DNA of 64,000 nucleotides from Chitinophaga sp. S165 (GTDB lineage: Bacteria > Bacteroidota > Bacteroidia > Chitinophagales > Chitinophagaceae): assembly GCF_003182155.1 (NCBI RefSeq), contig NZ_QGTG01000002.1, forward strand, positions 744,001-808,000, read 5' to 3'. This document shows positions 8,203-17,040 of this stretch, one piece after another; within the stretch, counting starts at the first letter, position 1, and each line of letters starts with the position of its first letter. Both the position numbers and the translations under genes were made by a program. The notes under the pieces were generated by a model. That model did not search any database, was not told where the DNA came from, and worked only from the letters and a program-made list of their open reading frames with translations.

Positions 8203-9486
8203 TTAGATCACAACGAGCTCATAGAAATCTTCAGGTGTGAAGTACTCTTTGGCAAGTTCCTGCAGCTCTTCGGCTGTAATGGTTTTAATGACCTTAATGT
8301 TGTTATAGAAGTAATTTTCATCCAATCCATTCAGGATGAGGTTCTTCCATCGTTGAATAACTTCAAATGCGCCATCAAGGTCGCCCAGGATGGAACCGAT
8401 CATAAAGTTGCGTACGAGGTGCAGCTCTTCTTCCGGCACAATTTCCTGTTGCAGGGTACGGAGCTCTTTATAGATCTCTTCGATGGTAGCCTCGCACACA
8501 TCACGGCCGGCTTCTGTCTGGATATTGATGGCGCTTGTTTGGCGGAAATTATACAGCTGGGAATGAATACCGTAAGTGTATCCTTTTTCTTCGCGGATGT
8601 TGCTCATTAAACGGGAGCCGAAGTATCCGCCAAGAATGGTGTTGAGCACCAGCATCTTAGGGAAGTCAGGATGATAGCGGTTAGGGAAAGGACGTGCAAC
8701 ACGCACGGCGCCCTGTACACCGTTTTCATCGTTGAAGATGCGGAACTTCTTTTCTTCAGCAGCCAGTACCGGCATGTCCGGACGGATAATGGAAGCGTCG
8801 CCATTCCATTTTTCCTGACCGAATGCCTTATTCAGCAACTGAATGAGATTGGCCGGAAGGTTTCCCGCTACAAAGATCTTACAGTTGTTGTAAGTGTAAT
8901 GTTGTTTGTAGAATGCCTGGAGTATCGGCGCCTGTAATGCATCGTAGGCATCCATGCTGCTAACCCTTCCATATGGGTGGAACTCTCCGAAGAGGTATTT
9001 ATCAATATGCCTGTTAGCCACGAAATCGCATTTCTGCAAGTTCACCGCCAGACGTTGTTTCATGTTCTGCCTGAAGATGGCCAGTTCCTCTTCCGGAAAT
9101 GATGGGTCCTGGATCACTTCCTGTAATACCGGCACGAGCGCCTCAAAGTGTTTGGTGAGGCAGTGCAGCGTATAAGTAGCATATTCATGATGACTGCTAC
9201 GGTTCAGGTATGCGCCGTAATAATCGATGTTCTCATTGATCTCCAATGCGGAGTGTTTGCTGCTGCCGTTCTTCATGAGAAAGTTGGTTGCAGACGCTAC
9301 CAGGTTCTCCGTTTCGTACCAGCTGCCTCCGGGGAATACCAGTTCCAGCTGCAGTGTATCCTGTTCATCAGACTTTATGATGTATACTGGGATGCCATTG
9401 TCCAGCGTTACCTTTTCGTAAGGTTTCAACGTGATATCAAAGGCGGTGGCATCCTTTATCTCAGGGGCAATTTTCCGGTTTATCAT
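8203..9486 (-). CDS. M16-family peptidase homologue, non-catalytic
   Basis: A 427-residue M16 (pitrilysin/processing-peptidase) protein with the two-lobed fold (LDNGIPVYIIKSDEQDTLQLELVFPGGSW near the N-terminus; GYFGSRLMSNIREEKGYTYGIHS near residue 285). The zinc-binding HxxEH is absent: the equivalent segment reads ATNFLMKNGSS. It retains the conserved R/Y region of the C-lobe. The active partner is immediately upstream on the same strand, so the two likely form a heterodimer, as mitochondrial processing peptidase alpha/beta subunits do. No signal peptide was seen. Confidence 0.92.
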   Translation of the reverse strand: MINRKIAPEIKDATAFDITLKPYEKVTLDNGIPVYIIKSDEQDTLQLELVFPGGSWYETENLVASATNFLMKNGSSKHSALEINENIDYYGAYLNRSSHHEYATYTLHCLTKHFEALVPVLQEVIQDPSFPEEELAIFRQNMKQRLAVNLQKCDFVANRHIDKYLFGEFHPYGRVSSMDAYDALQAPILQAFYKQHYTYNNCKIFVAGNLPANLIQLLNKAFGQEKWNGDASIIRPDMPVLAAEEKKFRIFNDENGVQGAVRVARPFPNRYHPDFPKMLVLNTILGGYFGSRLMSNIREEKGYTYGIHSQLYNFRQTSAINIQTEAGRDVCEATIEEIYKELRTLQQEIVPEEELHLVRNFMIGSILGDLDGAFEVIQRWKNLILNGLDENYFYNNIKVIKTITAEELQELAKEYFTPEDFYELVVI

Positions 9487-9550
9487 TAATCTTAAAGCAT
9501 ATTTATTTTACAAAAGGAATGAAGCTGTGAGATAGTTCAAATGAACAGCG

Positions 9551-10786
9551 TTATCCTGCGTAATAGTAAATCGTATTGGAATTTTTCTCGTCGAAAAGAT
9601 GCTGCGCTTCGCGATGCATTTCTTCAGATGTTACAGCTTCGTAATGGCTGAATTCTTCATTCATCATTGCTGCATCACCGATCAGTTCATAGAACGCCAG
9701 ATTGTTAGCGCGATTAAGCAATCCCATATCTTCAAAGGCCAGCATGCTCTCCACCCTGTTCTTCACTTTCTGCAGTTCACGTTCAGGGATAATGGTTTGC
9801 TGAATTTTATCAATTTCTTCCTGGATCGCTTTTTCAGCATCTTTCATTTTCACTCCCTTTACCAGCTTTCCTTCTATGGTCAGCAGGCCAGCATCCAGTG
9901 TACCGAAGTGATAACAATCAATATTGCTGAACAGTTTTTTCTCTTTTACTAACACCTGGTTCAGACGGGAAGAAGCACCTCCGCCCATAATGTCCGATAT
10001 CAGATCTGTAGCGTAATATTCTTTTGCTGTACGTCCCGGCATGTGATAACATTTGTACAAAGCATCCAGCGGAACATTAGCTTTTACTTCCAGCTTGTGA
10101 GCAGCAGTTTGCGGAGGCTCTACCGGCAGGTTACGCTGTGTACGCTGTCCGGAAGGAATATCCCCAAACCATTTTTCCGCCAGCATCTTTACCTGTGCCG
10201 TAGTAACGTGACCGCCCACTACCAGGATGGCATTGGAGGGAACGTAATATTTGAAGAAGAACGCTTTTACATCTTCCAGGCGGGCATTCTCAATATGGGA
10301 AAGCTCCTTTCCTATGGTCATCCATTTGTAGGGATGTACTGCATAGGCAAGGTCTCTCATTTTGTGCCACACATCACCATAAGGCTTATTGATGTAGTGT
10401 TCTTTAAATTCTTCTGAAACTACTTTACGCTGTACGTCCAGGCTTTTTTCGCTGAAGGCGAGTGACAGCATACGGTCACTTTCCAGCCAGAAAGCGGTTT
10501 CTATATTTTCGGCGGGTAATTGTATGTAGTAGTTGGTGAGGTCACTGGTAGTGAAAGCATTGTTCTCTCCTCCGGCCATCTGCAGCGGTTCGTCGTATTC
10601 CGGTATATTGATGGAACCTCCAAACATCAGGTGCTCGAACAGGTGGGCAAAACCGGTCTTGCTGGCATCCTCATCGCGCGCGCCCACGTCGTACATCACG
10701 TTTACCACCGCCATAGGAGTGGTATGGTCTTCATGCACAATCACGCGCAATCCGTTGGCTAAAGTGAATTTATTGTAATGAATCAT
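9551..10786 (-). CDS. M16-family zinc peptidase, catalytic subunit
   Basis: A 411-residue M16 metallopeptidase. HLFEHLMFGGS (residues about 48-58) is the inverted HxxEH zinc motif, and the downstream glutamate lies in the helix near residue 120-130 (VVSEEFKEHY). LVVGGHVTTAQVKMLAEKWFG and GGGASSRLNQVLVKEKKLF are typical core segments. It is the upstream partner of the degenerate paralogue, 64 bases away, and both likely act as one peptidase on peptides or misfolded proteins. Starts with ATG; no signal peptide, so a cytoplasmic site is likely. Confidence 0.95.
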   Translation of the reverse strand: MIHYNKFTLANGLRVIVHEDHTTPMAVVNVMYDVGARDEDASKTGFAHLFEHLMFGGSINIPEYDEPLQMAGGENNAFTTSDLTNYYIQLPAENIETAFWLESDRMLSLAFSEKSLDVQRKVVSEEFKEHYINKPYGDVWHKMRDLAYAVHPYKWMTIGKELSHIENARLEDVKAFFFKYYVPSNAILVVGGHVTTAQVKMLAEKWFGDIPSGQRTQRNLPVEPPQTAAHKLEVKANVPLDALYKCYHMPGRTAKEYYATDLISDIMGGGASSRLNQVLVKEKKLFSNIDCYHFGTLDAGLLTIEGKLVKGVKMKDAEKAIQEEIDKIQQTIIPERELQKVKNRVESMLAFEDMGLLNRANNLAFYELIGDAAMMNEEFSHYEAVTSEEMHREAQHLFDEKNSNTIYYYAG

Positions 10787-10844
10787 ATTTCCCTGTTTAT
10801 GAGAGTTGCAAGTTAACTAAAAGAATGGGAGAATAGATTGGGTC

Positions 10845-11777
10845 TTATTTTTCAAGGAATAGCTCGCGTCCGCTATAATTGATGGTAATGCTGCGGAACT
10901 GTCTCCATACCATAAAGCCAATAGAACCGGCCATTTCATGGATGGAGCCTGCGTCATTCACGTCGGGACAGTAGCTGGCAGCTACCAGATCGAGGCGTAC
11001 CGGGCCAAGAGAGAGGCTTGGGAGGCTGGTATTGGTATAAGTTAATTCTTTGTAAAGATCTTTGACCTTATCCGTACTTAACACCGGCAGCCGGGTATTG
11101 AGTTTGTGCTTTTCCACGTAGGGATAGTTAAAAAGAATGCCATATTCCCCACCGGAAATGAAATGAAACCGGCTGCTGAGTGACTGGCCATCAGGTAGAT
11201 TGATCGTTCCTTCTATCACCGGGGTATTAAAATTGAGGCTCAGAGGCATGCGCTGTCCGGGGGTACTCAAAGGCGTTTTATTAGAGCGGAAGAGCTGTAG
11301 CACCTGTTTCTCGTAGTCGATTTTTACGACAAAAGACTTCAGCAGGTCCACGCCAATAATGCCGTCTATCTTTATGTTGAGGTACTGGAACTCGGTCAGC
11401 GGTTCGATATATACCTTCACGAGCGGTAGCCTTGTTTTTTCGAAATAGAGGACATTCAGGGTGGCCGTCGGCACCCTTACCACCACCGCATCTGTACCGC
11501 TGATGCCACCGTTATTCTTGGTTTCCAGGTTTAGTTCTTCTGCGGTTTGGTCCCTGAAGGTGGTGACTTCTGCACCGGTATCGAAAATGAAGTGAAGACT
11601 GTCCGGAGGCAACCCTGAAGGAGTTGTGCCGGAAACGGTGGTACTGATGACCATGTACCTGTCATATAAACGGAATGGCAGCGTAGCAACGGCCTTCTGA
11701 ATGGCGGCGTCCTGGGCGTGAAGAAACGCCGGCAGGCAAACGAGTATGGCAATAAGATACTGTCTCACGATGAACAT
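10845..11777 (-). CDS. Exported aspartyl-protease-like protein, second Asp lost
   Basis: A 310-residue protein with signal peptide (MFIVRQYLIAILVCLPAFLHAQ) and two retropepsin-like lobes. Lobe 1 keeps the catalytic motif IFDTGAE (D66). In lobe 2 the matching segment is HFISGGE, where the catalytic Asp is Ile207. IDGIIGVDLLKSF closes lobe 1. It lies downstream of, and is homologous to, the larger protein at 11860, in which both DTG motifs are intact. Activity would need dimerisation through lobe 1, or the protein is a binding/inhibitory paralogue. Confidence 0.85.
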   Translation of the reverse strand: MFIVRQYLIAILVCLPAFLHAQDAAIQKAVATLPFRLYDRYMVISTTVSGTTPSGLPPDSLHFIFDTGAEVTTFRDQTAEELNLETKNNGGISGTDAVVVRVPTATLNVLYFEKTRLPLVKVYIEPLTEFQYLNIKIDGIIGVDLLKSFVVKIDYEKQVLQLFRSNKTPLSTPGQRMPLSLNFNTPVIEGTINLPDGQSLSSRFHFISGGEYGILFNYPYVEKHKLNTRLPVLSTDKVKDLYKELTYTNTSLPSLSLGPVRLDLVAASYCPDVNDAGSIHEMAGSIGFMVWRQFRSITINYSGRELFLEK

Positions 11778-11859
11778 TGTCTCCTTTAAAATTCCCTGAA
11801 CGGGATTCGCCCCGTACCTGATTTTAACGGAGGATTTTGCAATGTATTATTTCAGACAG

Positions 11860-13092
11860 TTATAATATGCTTTTGATCTGGATTTTTTTTATCATTAGCT
11901 CTTTCCCACGCATTATCAGGAGGTTCGGCCGGGTGCCTACATTCTTTAGCACGTCGCGGTACAACTGAAGATTGGTAGAAAAGGTATTGTTGACTGCCAG
12001 GATAATGTCCCCTTTTAGCAGGCCCGCCTTTTCGGCGGGAGAACCTTTGATGATATCGGTAACCTCAATCCTGCCGTCTATCAGATAAATGATCAATCCT
12101 GTGTAAGAGTAGTCGAAAGGATCTTTGTAATGGGTGTTAGGCATCAGGTAGATCTCCTTTTTGCCATAGTTGAGAATGAGATTGAACCTTCGCAACAGAT
12201 CATTACCGACCATTCCTCCAAGAAAGGGATAAGCCGTGACGTTGGTGACGTCGTCAAAGAGGTACACGGGAACATTTCTGAATGAGTAATTACCGAGCTT
12301 AAACTCCTGGATCGTTGTAATATCCATAGCCATTTTGCCGCCAAGTCCCTGGGCTTCAGTCTGTATCACTTTACGCTGCCTTTTTCGCGAGGAGAGAATG
12401 GCGCTGTCTTTTACATACTGGTGGGATAATAACAGGCACATACCGGCGCCGGTATCGAAATAATAACGGTTGTAGTGCTGTGCCCTGCCGTTCTTCAGGT
12501 GTGCATTGACAATAGGGATCAGTGTTAATGAAGGACGCATCAGGTGCCCTCCTTTCGGATAATTGAAAGCCCCTTTTTCATAGATGGAGATCATTTCGGT
12601 ATCATAGTCCACCTGCACAATGAATTTGCTCAGCAGACTATATCCCACAATTCCATCTACCTGAAGGCCGTACACCTGACTGATTAACTCGTAGTCATTG
12701 ACATGGAAATCAAGGCTATCTACCCGTAAACCAGGCAGGAACAGTGTCCGGTCCATGGCGAAAGCGACGGTTTTAGACCCTCCTACCCCACGCACGATCC
12801 TGTCTGTCGGCGTTAACTTGATACCCAGTTCGGTGCAGGTCGTTGTGTCCAGGGATATACCGGCGCTGCCGGTGTCCAGGATGAATTGCAGGGTATCTGT
12901 AATACCGTCCAGGCAAGCGCGGATCACGACAACGCCGCCATAGTATTGCTTAAAAGGGAAACGGGTGATCAATTCCCCTGCTTTCCGTGGGGTGGCATTG
13001 GCAGGTGGCGTTTGCGCGGAGGCAACGTGGAATGAACAGATAATGGCATATAGTATTAGCCAACAGTGCTTCAACAGCGTAGATTTTTGCAT
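11860..13092 (-). CDS. Exported aspartyl protease with PDZ domain
   Basis: A 410-residue protein with a signal peptide (ends near SFHVASAQ) and two aspartyl-protease lobes, each with a DTG: ILDTGSAG (D73) and YFDTGAG (D213). A C-terminal PDZ domain follows (residues about 320-405; DIIKGSPAEKAGLLKGDIILAVNN). It is a bilobal periplasmic or cell-surface protease whose PDZ could recruit substrate C-termini. The open frame runs up to 13155, across the divergent mqnC promoter, but ATG 13092 gives the proper signal peptide. The smaller paralogue follows 82 bases downstream. Confidence 0.88.
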   Translation of the reverse strand: MQKSTLLKHCWLILYAIICSFHVASAQTPPANATPRKAGELITRFPFKQYYGGVVVIRACLDGITDTLQFILDTGSAGISLDTTTCTELGIKLTPTDRIVRGVGGSKTVAFAMDRTLFLPGLRVDSLDFHVNDYELISQVYGLQVDGIVGYSLLSKFIVQVDYDTEMISIYEKGAFNYPKGGHLMRPSLTLIPIVNAHLKNGRAQHYNRYYFDTGAGMCLLLSHQYVKDSAILSSRKRQRKVIQTEAQGLGGKMAMDITTIQEFKLGNYSFRNVPVYLFDDVTNVTAYPFLGGMVGNDLLRRFNLILNYGKKEIYLMPNTHYKDPFDYSYTGLIIYLIDGRIEVTDIIKGSPAEKAGLLKGDIILAVNNTFSTNLQLYRDVLKNVGTRPNLLIMRGKELMIKKIQIKSIL

Positions 13093-13139
13093 ACAGTTAC
13101 CGTAACAGAATAACGATGCTATAAATTTAACATTATTCC

Positions 13140-13147
13140 TACCTTTG
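13140..13147 (+). promoter_or_regulatory. -7 promoter box TACCTTTG of mqnC
   Basis: Exact TAnnTTTG match six bases before the ATG at 13154, implying a leaderless or nearly leaderless message. The TTG inside the box is in frame with the gene and can be mistaken for its start codon. Confidence 0.65.
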
Positions 13148-13153
13148 TTCATC

Positions 13154-14278
13154 ATGGAACTTAAAGATCTATACAGGAAAGCATTAAACTTCGAGTGGCT
13201 TACTCCGGAAGAAGGGATTTATCTATTTGAGAAAGCTCCACTTGCAGAACTGATGCACATTGCAGATGAACTGCGTAAGCAGCAGGTGCCACATGGAAAG
13301 GTTACCTGGCAGATTGACCGCAATGTGAACACCACCAATGTATGTACGGCCAACTGTAAGTTCTGTAACTTCTACAGGATACCAGGGCACGCGGAAGCGT
13401 ACATTACCACCATTGACGAATACAAAAAGAAAATAGAAGAGACGCTGAAGTTCGGCGGAGATCAGCTGCTGTTGCAGGGAGGTCACCATCCGGAGCTGGG
13501 GCTGAAATTCTATGTGGATACATTCAAACAGCTTAAACAGTTATACCCGGCCGTTAAGCTGCACGCACTCGGTCCCCCCGAAGTAGCGCATATCACCAAA
13601 CTGGAAAAAAGTACTCACATTGAAGTGCTTACAGCATTGAAGGAAGCTGGTATGGCCAGTTTGCCAGGTGCGGGTGCGGAAATACTGAACGACCGCGTAC
13701 GCAGGCTGATCTCTAAAGGAAAATGCGGTGCACAGGAGTGGCTGGACGTAATGAGGGCAGCTCATAAGCTGAATATTCCATCTTCAGCTACAATGATGTT
13801 CGGCCATGTTGAAACATTAATGGAACGTTTCCAGCACTTTGCGGACATCCGTCAGGTGCAGAGTGAGAAGCCGGAAGGCCATTATGGATTTACGGCGTTC
13901 ATTCCATGGACATTCCAGGATGTAGATACACTGTTATCCCGCATCCGTGGCGTACATAACATGACCACTTCAGAAGAATATATCCGCATGATCGCGATGA
14001 GCCGTATCATGTTGCCTAATATAAAAAATATCCAGGCTTCGTGGCTGACAGTTGGTAAGCAGGTTGCACAGATCTGTCTGCACGCAGGTGCAAATGATTT
14101 TGGATCTATCATGATCGAGGAAAATGTGGTAAGTGCTGCAGGCGCTCCTCACAGGTTTACCTACCGCTCTATGCAGGAGGCAATTAAAGAGGCCGGATTT
14201 GAGCCGCAATTGCGTACCCAGTTGTATGAGTTCCGCGATATTCCGGAAGGCATACAGGAGCAGGTCATCAATTACTAA
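13154..14278 (+). CDS. mqnC: Cyclic dehypoxanthinylfutalosine synthase (radical SAM)
   Basis: A 374-residue radical SAM enzyme of the futalosine menaquinone pathway; MqnC cyclises dehypoxanthinylfutalosine. The [4Fe-4S] motif CTANCKFCNFYR (CxxxCxxC, near residue 60) is typical. QGGHHPELGL, LPGAGAEIL and TMMFGHVET and the C-terminal SIMIEENVVSAAGA match the MqnC/MqnE family, the last favouring MqnC. MqnE is the main alternative. Menaquinone would serve the respiratory chain that includes the cbb3 oxidase in this window. ATG 13154 is chosen over the TTG at 13145, which lies in the promoter box. Confidence 0.93.
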   Translation: MELKDLYRKALNFEWLTPEEGIYLFEKAPLAELMHIADELRKQQVPHGKVTWQIDRNVNTTNVCTANCKFCNFYRIPGHAEAYITTIDEYKKKIEETLKFGGDQLLLQGGHHPELGLKFYVDTFKQLKQLYPAVKLHALGPPEVAHITKLEKSTHIEVLTALKEAGMASLPGAGAEILNDRVRRLISKGKCGAQEWLDVMRAAHKLNIPSSATMMFGHVETLMERFQHFADIRQVQSEKPEGHYGFTAFIPWTFQDVDTLLSRIRGVHNMTTSEEYIRMIAMSRIMLPNIKNIQASWLTVGKQVAQICLHAGANDFGSIMIEENVVSAAGAPHRFTYRSMQEAIKEAGFEPQLRTQLYEFRDIPEGIQEQVINY

Positions 14279-14295
14279 TTTGAGACACCGATATA

Positions 14296-14337
14296 AGAAG
14301 GCCCGGAGATCGAAAGATTTCCGGGCCTTCTCTTTTA
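14296..14337 (+). terminator. Intrinsic terminator of mqnC
   Basis: An 11-bp perfect stem AGAAGGCCCGG (14296-14306 with 14321-14331), loop with GAAA, followed by TCTTTTAT. It starts 18 bases after the mqnC stop. Confidence 0.85.
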
Positions 14338-14375
14338 TATTGGAAAAAAGGCCAATGGTGATCCTGGAAGTACGC

Positions 14376-14426
14376 TTTATACACGACGCATACATGCTTC
14401 ATATACGACGCATACATGACGCATCG
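14376..14426. repeat. Phased TGCGTC repeats, three copies
   Basis: On the minus strand the words TGCGTCATGTA, TGCGTCGTATATGA and TGCGTCGTGTATAAA follow one another at spacings of 11 and 22 bases. Written on the plus strand, ACGACGCATACATG occurs at 14383-14396 and 14405-14418. The same word family recurs at 39203-39265. The rest of the 14279-14594 gap holds the mqnC terminator and a small CTACC/GGTAG stem (14566-14583) before the next gene. Confidence 0.6.
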
Positions 14427-14594
14427 TTGGACTTGAACAGGAAGATGGTATGCCTTTGTCGTCCAGAATCCGGAAGAAAATTCCAGTTCGTGGACTTAAC
14501 ATAGTTATCTGAGAATCAAAGAAATGTTAATTTATACTTTCCATGTAACTCTTCCGGTTTACTACCGTCTAACAGGTAGTTAAAAGGAGGAAAC

Positions 14595-15236
14595 ATGAAA
14601 AAGTTAGGATTATTTTTAATGGCTATAGGGCTGCTGTCAGTAACAGCCTGTACCAGCACCAAACTGACTTCGTCCTGGAAAACACCGGAGGCCCGGTTGC
14701 AGCAGGAGAATAAGATCATGGTGATAGCACTGGTGCCTGCGCGAGAGCGCAATCTGCGTATACTGATGGAGAATAACCTGGTTTCAGAACTGAAGAAGGA
14801 AGGCTATAATGCAGTCTCTGCTTATGCTACCTATGGGCCGGACGATGAATTAGCCAAGGGAGATGAGAAAGCTGCTTTAAAGAAATTCCGTAACAGTGAC
14901 GTAGTCCAGGTGATGACCATCGCCATGGTGGATAAGTCGCGCGAGAAAACCTATGTGCCCAGCTACGGCGGGTATGGCCCATATGGATATCCGTACTATG
15001 GCGGTTTCTGGCCTTACTACAGGGGATGGTATGGACGTATGTACGACCCGGGGTATTATCAGGTGAATACGAAGTACCAGTGGGATACCAACTTGTATGA
15101 CCTGAAAGAAAAGAAACTGATCTATAACGCGCAGACCGATTCTGTAGATCCTCCGACAGCTTACAGGCAAGCCTATCTGTTTGCCAGACAGATCGTGAAG
15201 GATATGCAGAAACAGCAGCTGATAGCTAAGAATTAA
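14595..15236 (+). CDS. Uncharacterised lipoprotein with Tyr/Gly-rich segment
   Basis: A 213-residue lipoprotein: signal sequence with lipobox LSVTAC (Cys19). TKLTSSWKTPEA follows, then an alpha/beta domain (KIMVIALVPARERNLRILMENNLVSEL). A Tyr/Gly/Pro-rich stretch (residues about 115-150) precedes a conserved-looking C-terminal part (YDLKEKKLIYNAQTDSVDP). The layout resembles DUF4136-type envelope lipoproteins, but I cannot assign the family firmly. It has a strong Shine-Dalgarno (AAAGGAGG, 14582-14589), unusual in this genome, suggesting high or regulated expression. A strong terminator follows. Confidence 0.75.
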   Translation: MKKLGLFLMAIGLLSVTACTSTKLTSSWKTPEARLQQENKIMVIALVPARERNLRILMENNLVSELKKEGYNAVSAYATYGPDDELAKGDEKAALKKFRNSDVVQVMTIAMVDKSREKTYVPSYGGYGPYGYPYYGGFWPYYRGWYGRMYDPGYYQVNTKYQWDTNLYDLKEKKLIYNAQTDSVDPPTAYRQAYLFARQIVKDMQKQQLIAKN

Positions 15237-15244
15237 GATTTTAT

Positions 15245-15252
15245 TACTTTTG
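15245..15252 (+). promoter_or_regulatory. -7 promoter box TACTTTTG for the GNAT gene
   Basis: Exact TAnnTTTG match just after the lipoprotein stop. A transcript starting a few bases on would begin within the terminator stem at 15252-15276, and so would lack the full hairpin. Confidence 0.45.
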
Positions 15253-15285
15253 AGGTTTGGCAGCTTGCCAAACCTCTTCTTTTTT
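15252..15285 (+). terminator. Intrinsic terminator directly abutting the next start codon
   Basis: A perfect 11-bp stem GAGGTTTGGCA (15252-15262 with 15266-15276), 3-base loop, then TTCTTTTTT ending one base before the ATG at 15286. It ends the lipoprotein transcript. Confidence 0.85.
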
Positions 15286-15828
15286 ATGCTGGAATTATTT
15301 GTAAATGAATTGATTGTGCTTCGGCAGTTACAACCGGAGAACGCGACAACCCTCTTTAACCAACTGGATACTTCACGCCGGAGCCTGCGCCGGTTTCTAC
15401 CCTGGGTAGACTACAATACCAACGAGGAGCATACACTACGTTTTATTGAAATGATGCAGCGGAAGGCTGAAGACCAGGAAGCCATCGCATTTGGTATCTG
15501 GTATCAGGGAGAATTGTGTGGTGTGATAGACCTGCATTGCTGGGACCATCAGCTGGACAAAGCAGAGATCGGGTATTGGCTGGGGGAAAAATTCCGAGGT
15601 AAGGGCATTGCGGTCAATGCCAGCAAAGCACTGATTTCCTTTGCATTTCAAACACTGAAGTTGAATAAGGTGGAAGTTCGTTTTGCTCTCCAGAATATGG
15701 AAAGTGCCCAGATCCCCATCCGCCTGGGCTTTGCCAAAGAAGGTATTCTTCGCCACAGCGCCAAACTCCACGGTCAGTTTGCCGACACAGTGGTGATGGG
15801 GATCTTAAAGCAGGACTGGAAATATTAA
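15286..15828 (+). CDS. RimJ/RimL-like GNAT N-acetyltransferase
   Basis: A 180-residue GNAT protein of the ribosomal-protein acetyltransferase type. It opens with LFVNELIVLRQLQPENA. The acetyl-CoA loop region is IGYWLGEKFRGKGIAVNASKALI (residues about 93-115), and the C-terminal IRLGFAKEGILR matches the RimJ/L pattern. Substrate could be a protein N-terminus or a small molecule. The open frame extends to 15250 through the terminator stem, so ATG 15286, which starts the family homology, is chosen. It overlaps the convergent gene by four bases. Confidence 0.88.
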   Translation: MLELFVNELIVLRQLQPENATTLFNQLDTSRRSLRRFLPWVDYNTNEEHTLRFIEMMQRKAEDQEAIAFGIWYQGELCGVIDLHCWDHQLDKAEIGYWLGEKFRGKGIAVNASKALISFAFQTLKLNKVEVRFALQNMESAQIPIRLGFAKEGILRHSAKLHGQFADTVVMGILKQDWKY

Positions 15829-16718
15829 ATATCGCAGATCTCCACACCTTGTTTCAGAGAGGCCAGCTTATCTGCACGTTTAGGCACGAATTCCTGTGCC
15901 ACAAAGCCCTTAAAGCCTGTTTCGTGGATGGCCTTCATAATGGCAGGATAATATAGTTCCTGTGTCTCATCAATTTCATTTCTGCCAGGAACACCTCCTG
16001 TATGGTAATGGGCGAAGTACTGGTGGTTGTTACGGATTGTAGCGATCACATCTCCTTCCATAATTTGCATATGGTAGATATCGTACAATAACTTAAAGCG
16101 CTCAGAACCAATTGATTTGCATAGCTCGACGCCCCAGTTCGTATGATCGCACTGGTAATCATGATGGTTCACTTTGCTGTTCAGCAGTTCCATCACGATC
16201 GTCACCTTCTTTTTCTCAGCATAGCTCATGATCCGTTTCAGGCCTTTTGCACAGTTCTCAATACCGGCCTGGTCGTCCAGTCCATCCCTGTTACCGGAGA
16301 AGCAGATCAGGTTAGTGAAGCCTGCTTTAGAGGTTTCATCTATCAGGTATTCGTAGTAAGTAACGAGCTGATCGTGGTGTGCTTCCCTGTTCCAGCCGCG
16401 GGTAATGCCCCAGTCTTTATTGATAGACGCCACCATAGCACAGGTGAGGTCGTATTTCTTCGCGGTTGCAAAGTCTTTCGGGTCCAGCAGGTCTATAGAC
16501 TGCAGGCCGATCCTGTTGGCAGCTTTACAGAGATCTTCCAATGGAATATCGTTATAACACCAGGCACAAACGGAGTGATTGATCTGGCCTTTCAGTTTCT
16601 CATCCATCTTTGTCTCGTGCGCCATTACACGGGTGGAAAGAGATGCCAGGGAAGTGGACGCAAACGCCATAGCAGCGGCTTTCTTGATCATATCGCGGCG
16701 GGAATTTTCGTTAATCAT
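15825..16718 (-). CDS. Tat-exported TIM-barrel sugar isomerase-like protein
   Basis: A 297-residue AP-endonuclease-2-fold (xylose isomerase-like) TIM barrel, closest in feel to hydroxypyruvate isomerase. The N-terminus SRRDMIKKAAAMAFASTSLASL is a twin-arginine signal. Metal/acid residues appear in VTIVMELLNSKVNHHDYQCDH (E near residue 178), LLYDIYHMQIMEGD, HYHTGGVPGRNEID and GFVAQEFVP (E near 277). Likely acts on a sugar or hydroxy acid in the periplasm; the substrate is not known. Divergent from the small membrane protein at 17041. Confidence 0.85.
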   Translation of the reverse strand: MINENSRRDMIKKAAAMAFASTSLASLSTRVMAHETKMDEKLKGQINHSVCAWCYNDIPLEDLCKAANRIGLQSIDLLDPKDFATAKKYDLTCAMVASINKDWGITRGWNREAHHDQLVTYYEYLIDETSKAGFTNLICFSGNRDGLDDQAGIENCAKGLKRIMSYAEKKKVTIVMELLNSKVNHHDYQCDHTNWGVELCKSIGSERFKLLYDIYHMQIMEGDVIATIRNNHQYFAHYHTGGVPGRNEIDETQELYYPAIMKAIHETGFKGFVAQEFVPKRADKLASLKQGVEICDI

Positions 16719-17040
16719 GTCGGATTACGTGTTTACAGTTTGCGTGAAACTACGCAATTTAAAATTTGCGTACAGCTGTTACCTTAAATAGTTCGTAACT
16801 TTATGTCGTGCTAAAACGTTATTACGTTAATACACCAAATATAACGGGACGATTATGTTTGATTAAAAGAATTACGGATACACAGACGAGGAAATCAGCA
16901 TTTTTTAAAAGATTGTATTACAGATATTTACTCCAAAGGAACGCCACAACATCGCATCGTAATTCCCATACCGCTCAACCATAATTGAATTTGGTAAGCT
17001 ATTTGATTATACTTAGATAACATTTAAAGCGGAGGTCTGC
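16719..17040. other. Gene-free divergent spacer
   Basis: A 322-base AT-rich spacer between two divergent genes. It contains a short inverted repeat AACGT-tatt-ACGTT (16815-16828) and, at its end, a Shine-Dalgarno GCGGAGG six to eight bases before the ATG at 17041. I see no convincing TAnnTTTG box and no RNA gene. Confidence 0.4.
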
